A stretch of 53,885 nt of DNA from an uncultured Chthonomonas sp. (GTDB lineage Bacteria > Armatimonadota > Chthonomonadetes > Chthonomonadales > CAJBBX01): assembly GCA_903885605.1 (NCBI GenBank), contig CAISJD010000181.1:1-53885 (forward strand). The letters run 5' to 3'. Below are positions 25,241 to 33,643 of this stretch, one piece after another (positions within the stretch are counted from its first letter, which is position 1; every line of letters begins with the position of its first letter). The position numbers and the translations under genes are program-made. The notes under the pieces are model-generated. The model searched no databases. It saw only the letters and a list, made by a program, of their open reading frames with translations, and was not told the origin of the DNA.

Positions 25241-27541
25241 TCAGCGCGAGCGCATCAGCAGGGCCGCCACGAGGCGGTGGACCTGGATGGCCGCTTGCGG
25301 ATCGTCCCGCTCCAGCCTGAGCAGCGCCTCGGCTTCCAGCACGCGCACCTCGGCGTCGGAGACCGCCACATAGGCCGGCGGCGAGGTCCACGGGCCCAGG
25401 GCGGCTTCGGGCGCGAAGGCGTCGCCCTGCCCCAGCGTGCGGAGCCGCACCGTGCCGCCCGACCCGGCGGGCTCATACTCCCCCACGGCGCCTCGCGCCA
25501 CCAGGCAGAGCCCCGGCGCCGCCGAGCCCGCTGCGATAATCGTCTCTCCCGCCGCGCGGGTGAGGCGGCGCAGGCGACCCTCCAGCGCCTCCATGATCGC
25601 CTCGCCGGCCTCGCGCTGCTCCAGGTCGCGCAGCAGGTCGCCCTCGGCGGAGGCCAGCAGGGCGGCACGGGCGGATCGCGCCGGCTGCGTGTCGGCGGCC
25701 AGTGCGCCGTCCAGCGACGCGAGCAGGGCCTCCTCGGCGAAGGCGAGCGCCTCATCGGCCGTGGCCGCGAAGGTCACAGCGCCCGCATCGGAGCCCAGCT
25801 GCCCCTGCAGCAGGCCCTCGAAGCGGTCCGGAGCCCCGGCCGCCACGAAGCGCTCGACCTTCGGATGGAGCTTGCGGACGAGCTTGGCGAAGCCGCTCAC
25901 CGCCGTGATGTCGAAGCCCGTCACGTCCGTGAAGTCGAGCACGACCCAGCAGGGGCGCCCGTCGGGCAGCGGCAGCACGTCGGCAGCCACGGCGTCCATG
26001 AGCCCGGCGCCGGAGCCGAAGAAGACGTAGCCGGCGAGCCGGTAGACGCGCACCCGGTCGCCGTGCGCCCGCAGGAGGCGCCGCCGGGGAGCCGGGCGCT
26101 CGATGCGGCTGCTGATCGTCGCGCCCGTGCCCGAGGTCCGAACCAGCGGCACGCGGCTGATGCGCCCCACGAAGAGCGCCACGGCCGCGACGAGGCCCAC
26201 CAGCACGCCCTGCATCAGGCCGGCGAAGCAGACCGCGGCGCAGACCGCCAGCATGACCAGGTAGTCGGCGGCGGGCATCCTGCGGCGCCCCGCCACCAGC
26301 CAGTCGCCGGAGTTGAGCAGGCCGGTCAGGATGAGCGAGCCGCCGTAGAGGGCGTTGGGCACGCCATCCAGCGCGCTCCCGCCGAAGATCAGCACCGCCC
26401 CGAGGAGCGCCGCCGAGATGAGGCCGGTCAGCCGTGTCTCGTTCCCGGTGCGGATGCCCAGGTAGGTGAGGCCGATGGCGACGTAGCCGGCCTGGCACCC
26501 CGTCCCGGCCGCCAGCACATTGGCGGCTCCGTTGGAGGCCAGCTCGTGGTTCAGGTCCACGTCGCGGTGGGCCATGTCGGCCAGTCCGCCTGTGACGAAG
26601 AGCATGTTGACCATGGTGAGGACCGGCACGGCCGCCAGCTCGGCCGCATGGCGCCCCAGCAGGTCCCAGCGCACGAGGGCGATGTCGCCGAGGTGCAGGG
26701 CGGGCCAGACCGCGCCCGACGGGAAGGGCGCCATGAGGAAGCCCTGTCGCCGGGCCTCCTGCATGTCCAGCCCGGCCGCGGCGGCCGCGACGTGGAAGAG
26801 GCCGACCATGAGCACGCAGGCGCCGGGCATGACGAGGAAGTGCGGGCGGCGCGTCACCATGGCGTAGGTGGCCAGGGCCCAGGCCACGCCGGGCGCCCAG
26901 AGCAGGGCCACGCGCGGAGCGAAATAGTCCGCCGGCGAGGCCGCGCCGGGCGATAGGCCCGACATCACCGTGACGCCGGCTCGGAGCAGCAGCCACCCCG
27001 CGCCCGCCACCAGTCCGCCCACGATGGGATAGGGCGTGATGCGGACCAGGTCGGCCAGCCGTAGCCGGGCGCCGACGAGGAAGAGGAGGCCGACGGCCAG
27101 CGTGGTGAGCATCATGGCCGCGGTAACGGTGACGAAGAGCTCCCGCCCGCCGACGGCCGAGGCCGCCGCCCGTGCGCCCATGCCGCCGGCCATCGACGCG
27201 GCGGTCGAGGCCAGCAGCAGGCCGGGCAGCTCCTGCGGCTTGAGCACCATGGTGCGGATGCGGCTTGTGAGGGAGGCCACGACGGCCATGGCCAGCGCCC
27301 CGGCCGCAGCCATTCCCGCGCCGGCGGGCCGGTACGGAGCCAGCGGCCCGACGAAGATCATGCTGATGTTGGCCACGGAGGCCACGAGGTTCACGACGAA
27401 GACCGTGGCGCCCATGCCCAGCGCCCCGAGCAGGCGCGGCGAGAGGAGGTCGTCGAGGAGTTCGCGGCCCAGCTCCCGCGCCGACCCCCACGCGCGGGGG
27501 ATCGGCCGGCCTGACCGACGTTCAGCCTGCGCCATGGACAT
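25241..27541 (-). CDS. SulP-family anion transporter fused to STAS and cyclic-nucleotide-binding domains
   Basis: A 766-aa inner-membrane protein. Residues about 35-470 hold 12-14 hydrophobic helices of the SulP (SLC26-like) sulfate/bicarbonate family, including RITPYPIVGGLVAGAG and the NHELASNGAANVLAA region. A STAS domain (about 500-590) follows with DFTDVTGFD, and then a cNMP-binding-like beta barrel (about 645-755; AAPGLCLVARGAVGEYE, LGQGDAFAPEAAL). The three-part fusion implies that transport is controlled by a nucleotide or small ligand. The start at 27541 has GAGGG upstream; the frame remains open to 27904 but that part overlaps the divergent GH116 gene. Sulfate uptake or export would fit the sulfatases nearby, which is inference. 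Confidence 0.88.
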   Translation of the reverse strand: MSMAQAERRSGRPIPRAWGSARELGRELLDDLLSPRLLGALGMGATVFVVNLVASVANISMIFVGPLAPYRPAGAGMAAAGALAMAVVASLTSRIRTMVLKPQELPGLLLASTAASMAGGMGARAAASAVGGRELFVTVTAAMMLTTLAVGLLFLVGARLRLADLVRITPYPIVGGLVAGAGWLLLRAGVTVMSGLSPGAASPADYFAPRVALLWAPGVAWALATYAMVTRRPHFLVMPGACVLMVGLFHVAAAAAGLDMQEARRQGFLMAPFPSGAVWPALHLGDIALVRWDLLGRHAAELAAVPVLTMVNMLFVTGGLADMAHRDVDLNHELASNGAANVLAAGTGCQAGYVAIGLTYLGIRTGNETRLTGLISAALLGAVLIFGGSALDGVPNALYGGSLILTGLLNSGDWLVAGRRRMPAADYLVMLAVCAAVCFAGLMQGVLVGLVAAVALFVGRISRVPLVRTSGTGATISSRIERPAPRRRLLRAHGDRVRVYRLAGYVFFGSGAGLMDAVAADVLPLPDGRPCWVVLDFTDVTGFDITAVSGFAKLVRKLHPKVERFVAAGAPDRFEGLLQGQLGSDAGAVTFAATADEALAFAEEALLASLDGALAADTQPARSARAALLASAEGDLLRDLEQREAGEAIMEALEGRLRRLTRAAGETIIAAGSAAPGLCLVARGAVGEYEPAGSGGTVRLRTLGQGDAFAPEAALGPWTSPPAYVAVSDAEVRVLEAEALLRLERDDPQAAIQVHRLVAALLMRSR

Positions 27542-27685
27542 GTGGATGGCCCTCAAGGCGGCCGTCCGCAGAGCATAACCGACGCGGCGGCCCGTACCCA
27601 GTATATCCTCCGAGCCGCGCGGCGCAGGAACCGTCGCCCCCGGCGTCGAACTTCGCGGCAATCCAATCCCCAGTGAGGCCAGCCC
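27542..27685. promoter_or_regulatory. Divergent intergenic region (SulP / GH116)
   Basis: The 144 bp between two divergent starts must hold both promoters. The most A/T-rich patch, cagtatatcc around 27598-27607, is the best -10 candidate for the plus strand. No palindromic operator was found. Confidence 0.3.
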
Positions 27686-30600
27686 ATGAAGCGCAAGTGC
27701 AACTGCGCCGGTTCGTGCGTACCGGTGTCCGACGTCTCCCGCCGTGAGTTCATCGGCATCGCCGGGCTGGCCGTGGGCGCCTCGGCGGCGGCGGCTCCCC
27801 CGCCGGTCACCGAGCAGGAGGTCGCCGCGTGGCGCAAGGCCGCCCTGCAGCCCGACAAGCCCCGCGTCTACCTCTCCGGCAAGCACACCGACGCGCGCAT
27901 GCACCTGGGCGGCATCGGCACGGGCAACTTCGAGATCGGCGCGGACGGCCAGTTAACGACCTGGCAGCTCTTCAACACGCTACGGGACGGCGAGGTGCCC
28001 TTCACCTTCGGCATCCGCACCGGCAAGGCCGCCCGCCTGCTGCAGACCGCCGGCGGTCCCGACTGGCCCCGCGTAAAGGCCATCGAGATGCGCGGCGAGT
28101 ACCCCATCGCCCGCCTGAAGTTTATCGACCCCGCCCTGCCCGTGCAGGTCGAGCTGGAGGCGATGACGCCCTTCGCGCCGCTGGACACCGACTTCTCGTC
28201 CATGCCGCTGGCGCTCTTCACCTTCCGCCTCCGCAACCGGAGCAAGGCCGCCCAGACCGTCGATCTGGCCGCCTTTATGCAGAACCCCGTGGGCTACGAG
28301 GCCGACGGCGCGCCCAAGGGCCTGACGCACCCCCGCTACGGCGGCAACGTGAACGAGACCAGCGTGGGGAGGCAGGCCGCCGCCCTCCGCATGTCGGCCC
28401 GCACCGGCGCGAAGCCCACGCTGGACAAGCCCCGGCGCCTCTTCACGTCCCTCAGCACGGCCGCCCTGAACCAGCCCTTTGACGACCGGCCGGAGGGGCT
28501 CCGCGTCTTCGGGCTTGAGGCGCTGCAGGAGGCCATCGCCTCGGGCGGCGACCTCTCCGACGCCGTCGTCTGGCTGGAGGATGTCTCGGCTGACGTGAAC
28601 CCGGCCCTGCTCCGCGCCTGCGCCTCGGCCGCCGCCGCCGGAGCGCTGGTCCTCTTCTCCGGCGGGCTCCAGCCGCTGCTGGGCGCCTACGCCGCCGCCA
28701 CGCAGGGCAAGGAGTTCAGCGCCGAGCGCGTCCAGCCGCCGGTGGTCTTCGAGGACTTCGAGTCGGGCTACGGCAACTGGACCGTCGAGGGCGACGCCTT
28801 CGGCACAGAGCCCGCCACGGGCACGCTGCCGGGCCAGCAGCACGTCTCGGGCTTCATGGGCAAGCGGCTGGTCAACACCTTCCTCAAGGCCGACGCCTCC
28901 ACCGGCCGCCTCACCAGCAAGCCCTTCAAGGTGGAGCGCGCCTTCATCCGCATGCTCGTCGGCGGCGGGAGCAGGCCTACGACCCAGGTTCGGCTGCAGG
29001 TGGCCGGCAAGACGGTCCGCGCCGCCTCGGGCCGCGAGAACGAGCGGCTGGAGATGGTCACCTGGGACGTGCGCGAGTTCGTCGGCAAGGAGGCGCGCAT
29101 CGTCATCGCCGACGAGGACACCGGCGGCTGGGGCCATATCAATGTCGATCAGATCGAGTTCACCGACATGCCCGGCTCCGCCGAGGCGCTGCGGGTCCTC
29201 TCCACGTTGCTGCCCGTCCGCTTCGCCGGCCTGCCCGCCGACGGCGCGCTGCCCGACGGCCGCCCGAAGCTCCGCATCGAGGGCGCCACGCTCCTGGCCG
29301 GGGCCGTGGAGGGCGCCGCCCCCAACGGAGCCCGCACGGTCACGCGGACGCTGGGCAAGGGCCGGGTCGCCATCCTCCTGGCACGCCTGACCGACCCCGG
29401 CGACCTGCAGAACGTCGAGGCCCGCCAGCGCGCCTACCGCGACCTCTGCGCCCTCACCGGCGCGGCCTACACCCCGCCCGACGGCCGCCACCCCGGCGCG
29501 CCCGGCTCCGGTGAGCTGACGCTGCTGGCCCTGAGCCCCGGCAGCACCGCCTCGGCCTCGTGCGGCGACTGGGGCGAGGCCTGGACGCGCTTCACCGCGG
29601 ACGGCAAGCTCGATGCCCAGGGCGGCCGCACTGAGCCCACGCCGCAGGGACACACCGTGAACGGCGCCGTGGCCACCCGCCTGAAGCTCGCTCCGGGCGC
29701 CTCCGCCGAGGCGGTCTTCGCGCTGGCATGGCGCTACCCGAACAAGTACAACCCCGCCGGCGTGCCCATGGGGACGCACTACTCGGTGCGTTGGCCCAGC
29801 ATCGCCCGGCTCGAGGAGGCCGTCCGGCGCGACCACGCCGCCATGGCCCAGCGCACCCGGGCCTTCCGCGACCTCTTCTACGACGCCACGCTGCCCTACT
29901 GGATGCTCGACTGCCTCACCTCGCAGGCCGCCATCAGCCGCCATATCGGCATCACGTTCCGCATCGCCAACGGCGACTTCTTCGGCTGGGAGGGCTCCAA
30001 CGGCTGCTGCCAGCCCACCTGCACCCACGTCTGGGGCTATGAGCAGTCGCTCTCGCGCCTCTTCCCCGACCTGGCGCGCATCATGCGCAAGATCGACTAC
30101 AAGCACCAGCAGCGGCCCGACGGCGGCGTCAACAACCGCACCGACGTCCCCTCGCCGCCCCGCCCCACCGGCGAGCAGCCCTTCGCCGACGGCCACGCCT
30201 CCTGCATCCTGAAGGCCTACCGCGAGGCGCTCAACAACCCCGACGAGGCCTGGATGCGCGAGCACTGGCCCCACATCAAGCGGGCCGTGGAGTACCTCAT
30301 CGACCGCGACGCCGCCGGCTCCGACGGCGCCGCGAACGGCGTGCTCGAGGACGACCAGTGGAATACCTACGACGAGGCGCTCCACGGCGTCACCACCTTC
30401 ATCTCCGGCTACTACCTGGCCGCGCTGAGGGCCGGCGAGGAGTGGGCCAAGCGCGTGGGCGACCAGGGGACGGCGGCGCGCTTCCATGCGGTGTTCGAGA
30501 AGGGCCGGGCACGCCAGGTGGAGCTCTGCTGGGACGGCGAGTACTTCCGCCAGAACCTGCCCGGCTACGAGGGCATGCCCGGCGAGGTGGGACCGGGATG

Positions 30601-31384
30601 CATGTCCGACCAGCTCATCGGCCAGTGGTGGGCGCACCAGCTCGGGCTCGGCTACATCCTGCCCGAGGCCAAGGTGAAGTCGGCCCTGAGCGCCGTCTTC
30701 CGCCACAACTTCAAGACCGACCTGACCGGCTGGAAGCACATCCCCCGCGCCTTCGCCGGCGACCGCGACAAGGGCCTCATCATCGTCACCTGGCCCAAGG
30801 GTGGCCGCCCGCCGCACGTCATGCTCTACTCCGACGAGGTCTGGACCGGCATCGAGTACCAGGTCGCCGCGCACCTGATGTACGAGGGCCTCATCAGCGA
30901 GGGGATGGCCGTGGCCAAGGGCGCCCGCGACCGCTACGACGGCGTGCCCCGCGCGCCCATCCCGCGCAACCCCTGGAACGAGATCGAGTGCGGCGGCCAC
31001 TACGCCCGGGCCATGTCCTCCTGGTCCATGCTCCTCGCGCTCAGCGGCTGGCGCGCCGACGCGCCGGCGGGCCTGGTGGAGTTCGCGCCGCGCTGGACGC
31101 CGGAGAGGTTCCGCGCGCCCTTCGTGGCCGCCGCCGGCTGGGGCTCCCTGCGCCAGACCCGCACCGGCACGGGCCAGCGCAACGAAATCCGCGTGGCCGA
31201 GGGCGTGCTGAAGGTCTCCACGCTGCGGCTGGCCGCCGTGGGCGCGGTACGGACCGCAACCGTGACCTGCGCGGGCAAGCGGATCGAGGCCGCGCACAGG
31301 ATGGTCGACGGCATGGTCGAGATCGCCCTCGCCAAGCCGGTCGAGGTCGCGGCGGGAAGGACGCTGGCGGTAACGCTGGCGTAG
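27686..31384 (+). CDS. GH116-family glucosylceramidase/beta-glucosidase-like protein with inserted beta-sandwich domain
   Basis: A 1232-aa exported protein. An N-terminal Cys-rich start precedes a Tat signal (SRREFIGIAGLAVGAS). The GBA2-type N-terminal beta-sandwich follows (HLGGIGTGNFEIGADG, WQLFNT). The C-terminal alpha/alpha barrel (about 735-1150) carries Glu769 in GWEG before CCQPTCTHVW, matching the GH116 nucleophile, and Asp896 in NTYDE, matching the acid/base. Between the two halves an extra block (about 265-600) contains a levanase/GH32-like beta-sandwich (FEDFESGYGNWTVEG, GGGSRP, GGWGHINVDQIEF). Beta-glucosidase or beta-xylosidase action on a secreted or membrane-bound glycan is likely. 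The stop is 13 bp before the ankyrin gene. Confidence 0.88.
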   Translation: MKRKCNCAGSCVPVSDVSRREFIGIAGLAVGASAAAAPPPVTEQEVAAWRKAALQPDKPRVYLSGKHTDARMHLGGIGTGNFEIGADGQLTTWQLFNTLRDGEVPFTFGIRTGKAARLLQTAGGPDWPRVKAIEMRGEYPIARLKFIDPALPVQVELEAMTPFAPLDTDFSSMPLALFTFRLRNRSKAAQTVDLAAFMQNPVGYEADGAPKGLTHPRYGGNVNETSVGRQAAALRMSARTGAKPTLDKPRRLFTSLSTAALNQPFDDRPEGLRVFGLEALQEAIASGGDLSDAVVWLEDVSADVNPALLRACASAAAAGALVLFSGGLQPLLGAYAAATQGKEFSAERVQPPVVFEDFESGYGNWTVEGDAFGTEPATGTLPGQQHVSGFMGKRLVNTFLKADASTGRLTSKPFKVERAFIRMLVGGGSRPTTQVRLQVAGKTVRAASGRENERLEMVTWDVREFVGKEARIVIADEDTGGWGHINVDQIEFTDMPGSAEALRVLSTLLPVRFAGLPADGALPDGRPKLRIEGATLLAGAVEGAAPNGARTVTRTLGKGRVAILLARLTDPGDLQNVEARQRAYRDLCALTGAAYTPPDGRHPGAPGSGELTLLALSPGSTASASCGDWGEAWTRFTADGKLDAQGGRTEPTPQGHTVNGAVATRLKLAPGASAEAVFALAWRYPNKYNPAGVPMGTHYSVRWPSIARLEEAVRRDHAAMAQRTRAFRDLFYDATLPYWMLDCLTSQAAISRHIGITFRIANGDFFGWEGSNGCCQPTCTHVWGYEQSLSRLFPDLARIMRKIDYKHQQRPDGGVNNRTDVPSPPRPTGEQPFADGHASCILKAYREALNNPDEAWMREHWPHIKRAVEYLIDRDAAGSDGAANGVLEDDQWNTYDEALHGVTTFISGYYLAALRAGEEWAKRVGDQGTAARFHAVFEKGRARQVELCWDGEYFRQNLPGYEGMPGEVGPGCMSDQLIGQWWAHQLGLGYILPEAKVKSALSAVFRHNFKTDLTGWKHIPRAFAGDRDKGLIIVTWPKGGRPPHVMLYSDEVWTGIEYQVAAHLMYEGLISEGMAVAKGARDRYDGVPRAPIPRNPWNEIECGGHYARAMSSWSMLLALSGWRADAPAGLVEFAPRWTPERFRAPFVAAAGWGSLRQTRTGTGQRNEIRVAEGVLKVSTLRLAAVGAVRTATVTCAGKRIEAAHRMVDGMVEIALAKPVEVAAGRTLAVTLA

Positions 31385-31397
31385 GGGCAAGAGCGCC

Positions 31398-33419
31398 ATG
31401 CAGAGCGCACCAATCCACTACGCCGCCGCCAGGGGTGACCTGGAAGGGGTGGCGCGGCAGCTCAAGCGCGGAGCGCCGCCGGACGCGCGGGATGGGGAGG
31501 ACCGAACTCCGCTCATCATCGCCGCCGGCGACGCCCGCGCGGGCACGGGGATGCTGGACCTCCTGATCGAGGCCGGCGCCGACCCGAACGCCGTCGCCTC
31601 CATGCTGGAGAAGACGCCCCTGGCCATGGCGGCGGGATCGCTTCGGCCCCAGTGGGTGCGGGGGCTTCTTGACGCCGGCGCCGACGCGGCAACCCAGAGC
31701 AGTCAGGGCTACGGCGCGGTCCTGACGGCGGTCTACCACTGCACGCACCGGCGGGTCGACGCCGGATTGCAGGTGGTGCGGATGCTCCTGAAGGCCGGCG
31801 CCCATCCCTCCGGCGTGACCTCGTACAGCGAGTCCGCCCTGCGCGTCGCCTCGCGCCTCGGGCGCTTCGAGCTGATCAAGCTGCTCCTCGAGGCCGGCGC
31901 GGACGCCGGGCAGCTCGAGTGGTCGCCGCTCCATCACGCCGTCGCGCTCGGCACGCTGGAGGAGACGGTCGAGCTCCTGCGGCGCGGCGCCGACATGGCC
32001 GCCCGCGACTGGTGGGAGCGGACGCCGTGGCTCCTCGCCCTGGCCGTCGGCGACGTGGCGAAGGCCGAGGCGCTGCTGCAGGCGGGCGCTGTCCTTGGCG
32101 ACAGGGGCCGCTGCTCCGAGACGAACCTGACCTGCGCCGCGCTGAATGACGGCGCTCGGTGCATGGCCTGGCTGATCGAGCAGGGAGCGGACGTGCGCGC
32201 GGCCGATGAGTTCGGCGGGACACCCCTCATGTCGGCGGCAGAGAACGGGGCCTCAGCGTGCGTGGCCGTGCTGCTTGCCCGCGGCGCGGACCTGCACGCC
32301 CTGAACCACGTCTCGTCGTCAGCCATCAGCCACGCCGCCACGCCGGAGGTCCTGCGCCTGCTGGTGGGCGCGGGCGCCGACCTGAACTACGTGGACGGCA
32401 CCGGCTCCTCCGTGCTCAAGGACGCCGCCGAAGAGGGCGACCTCGCGGTGCTGCAGGCCGCGCTGCAACTGGGCGCCACGGTCGATATCACCAGCACCGG
32501 CGACACGCCCCTCCATGCCGCGACGGGCGCGGACCAACTCGAGGCCATGCGCCTCCTGCTGGCCGCCGGCGCCGACCCCAACGCCCGGGACGTGGATGGC
32601 TGCACGCCGCTCATGTCCGCCAGGAGCGCCGAGGCGGCAGGGCTCCTGCTGGCCCATGGCGCCGACGTGCGGATCTGCGACCAGACGGGCGGCACGGCGC
32701 TGGCGTCGCAGCGCGATCCCGACGCGATCCAGGCGCTGCTGGAGGCGGGAGCCGCAGTGAACCCGCCCGGCGCTGAAGGAGGTGACGCCCCGCTCACGGA
32801 CGCGGCCAAGGCGGGGGCGACGGCGCAAGTCGAGGCGCTGCTGGCCGCGGGCGCGGATGTCCGAGCCGCAACGCACGAGGGCCTGACGGCGCTGATGTCG
32901 GCCGCCGAGGCGGGCGCGACCGACTGCCTGCGGGTCCTGCTGCGGGCGCACGCGCCGCTGGAGGCGAAGGACCGGCAAGGCCGGACCGCGCTCTTCTACG
33001 CCTCTGCTCCCGAGGCCTTCCCCATGCACGCGGCCAAGGAGTTCATGCGCGGCATCGACGCGCGCGCCGTGGTCCGCGACCAGTTTGGGCTCGAGATGCC
33101 CGAGCTACCGGACGGCGTCGATACCGCGTTGGCCCGGCAGTTCGCGGCGGACTACGACTATGGCGATGCCGTCGACGCCGTCGAGCTCCTGCTGGCCGCC
33201 GGCGCGAACGTGAACGCCCGCGACCGCATGGGCATGACGCCGCTGCTGCTGGCCGTCTCCTGCGGGAGCCCCGCCCGCGTCCGCTGCCTGCTGCAGCGCG
33301 GGGCAGACGCCCGGGCGCGGTCAAGGCTACTGAAGAGCGCCGGCCGCGAGGCGCGCAAGCACCCCGACCCGGACCGCCGCGAGCAGATCCTGCGCCTCCT
33401 CAAGGGCTGGACGAAGTAG
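31398..33419 (+). CDS. Ankyrin-repeat protein
   Basis: A 673-aa protein built almost entirely of ankyrin repeats of about 33 residues, recognisable by recurring TPLxxAA and LLxAGADxNAxD signatures; about 15-17 repeats can be counted. No signal peptide or enzymatic domain is seen, so it is probably a cytoplasmic protein-binding scaffold. A less regular stretch near residues 540-590 interrupts the series. It starts 13 bp after GH116, suggesting shared transcription; the ribosome site is weak. Its partner is unknown. Confidence 0.9.
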   Translation: MQSAPIHYAAARGDLEGVARQLKRGAPPDARDGEDRTPLIIAAGDARAGTGMLDLLIEAGADPNAVASMLEKTPLAMAAGSLRPQWVRGLLDAGADAATQSSQGYGAVLTAVYHCTHRRVDAGLQVVRMLLKAGAHPSGVTSYSESALRVASRLGRFELIKLLLEAGADAGQLEWSPLHHAVALGTLEETVELLRRGADMAARDWWERTPWLLALAVGDVAKAEALLQAGAVLGDRGRCSETNLTCAALNDGARCMAWLIEQGADVRAADEFGGTPLMSAAENGASACVAVLLARGADLHALNHVSSSAISHAATPEVLRLLVGAGADLNYVDGTGSSVLKDAAEEGDLAVLQAALQLGATVDITSTGDTPLHAATGADQLEAMRLLLAAGADPNARDVDGCTPLMSARSAEAAGLLLAHGADVRICDQTGGTALASQRDPDAIQALLEAGAAVNPPGAEGGDAPLTDAAKAGATAQVEALLAAGADVRAATHEGLTALMSAAEAGATDCLRVLLRAHAPLEAKDRQGRTALFYASAPEAFPMHAAKEFMRGIDARAVVRDQFGLEMPELPDGVDTALARQFAADYDYGDAVDAVELLLAAGANVNARDRMGMTPLLLAVSCGSPARVRCLLQRGADARARSRLLKSAGREARKHPDPDRREQILRLLKGWTK

Positions 33420-33450
33420 GGAATGCGGCCGCGGGGCCGCGAGCCATCCG

Positions 33451-33612
33451 TCACTGGTTCGGCGTGACCGGCTCGCCTACACGCCGGAGACCATAGAGCA
33501 TCGCCTGGCTATAGAGGACGTCATCCTCCGTGACGTGGTCCATGGCGGCAAGGTGTTGTACGGAACCGAGGCCTGGTACCGCAGGAGCCGGCCGCCGCGG
33601 AGCCGAATCTAG
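33451..33612 (+). pseudogene. C-terminal relic of an MNT-type nucleotidyltransferase (putative)
   Basis: In one frame this gap reads DRLAYTPETIEHR, then ILRDVVHGGKVLYG, ending at a TAG at 33610. This resembles the C-terminal part of MntA-like minimal nucleotidyltransferases (typically a V-x-TPEE-x-E-R strand and a LREGKVLY ending). No start codon, ribosome site or catalytic GSxxxGxxxxxSDxD motif precedes it, so it would be a dead fragment. The match is short and by eye only. Confidence 0.35.
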
Positions 33613-33643
33613 GCGCACTTCCCACTCAAGGAGCCATGCCGTC

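Noticed and set aside
27980-31399. 1139-codon minus-strand frame opposite the GH116 gene
   Set aside because: The plus strand has intact GH116 catalytic motifs; the antisense protein is low-complexity.
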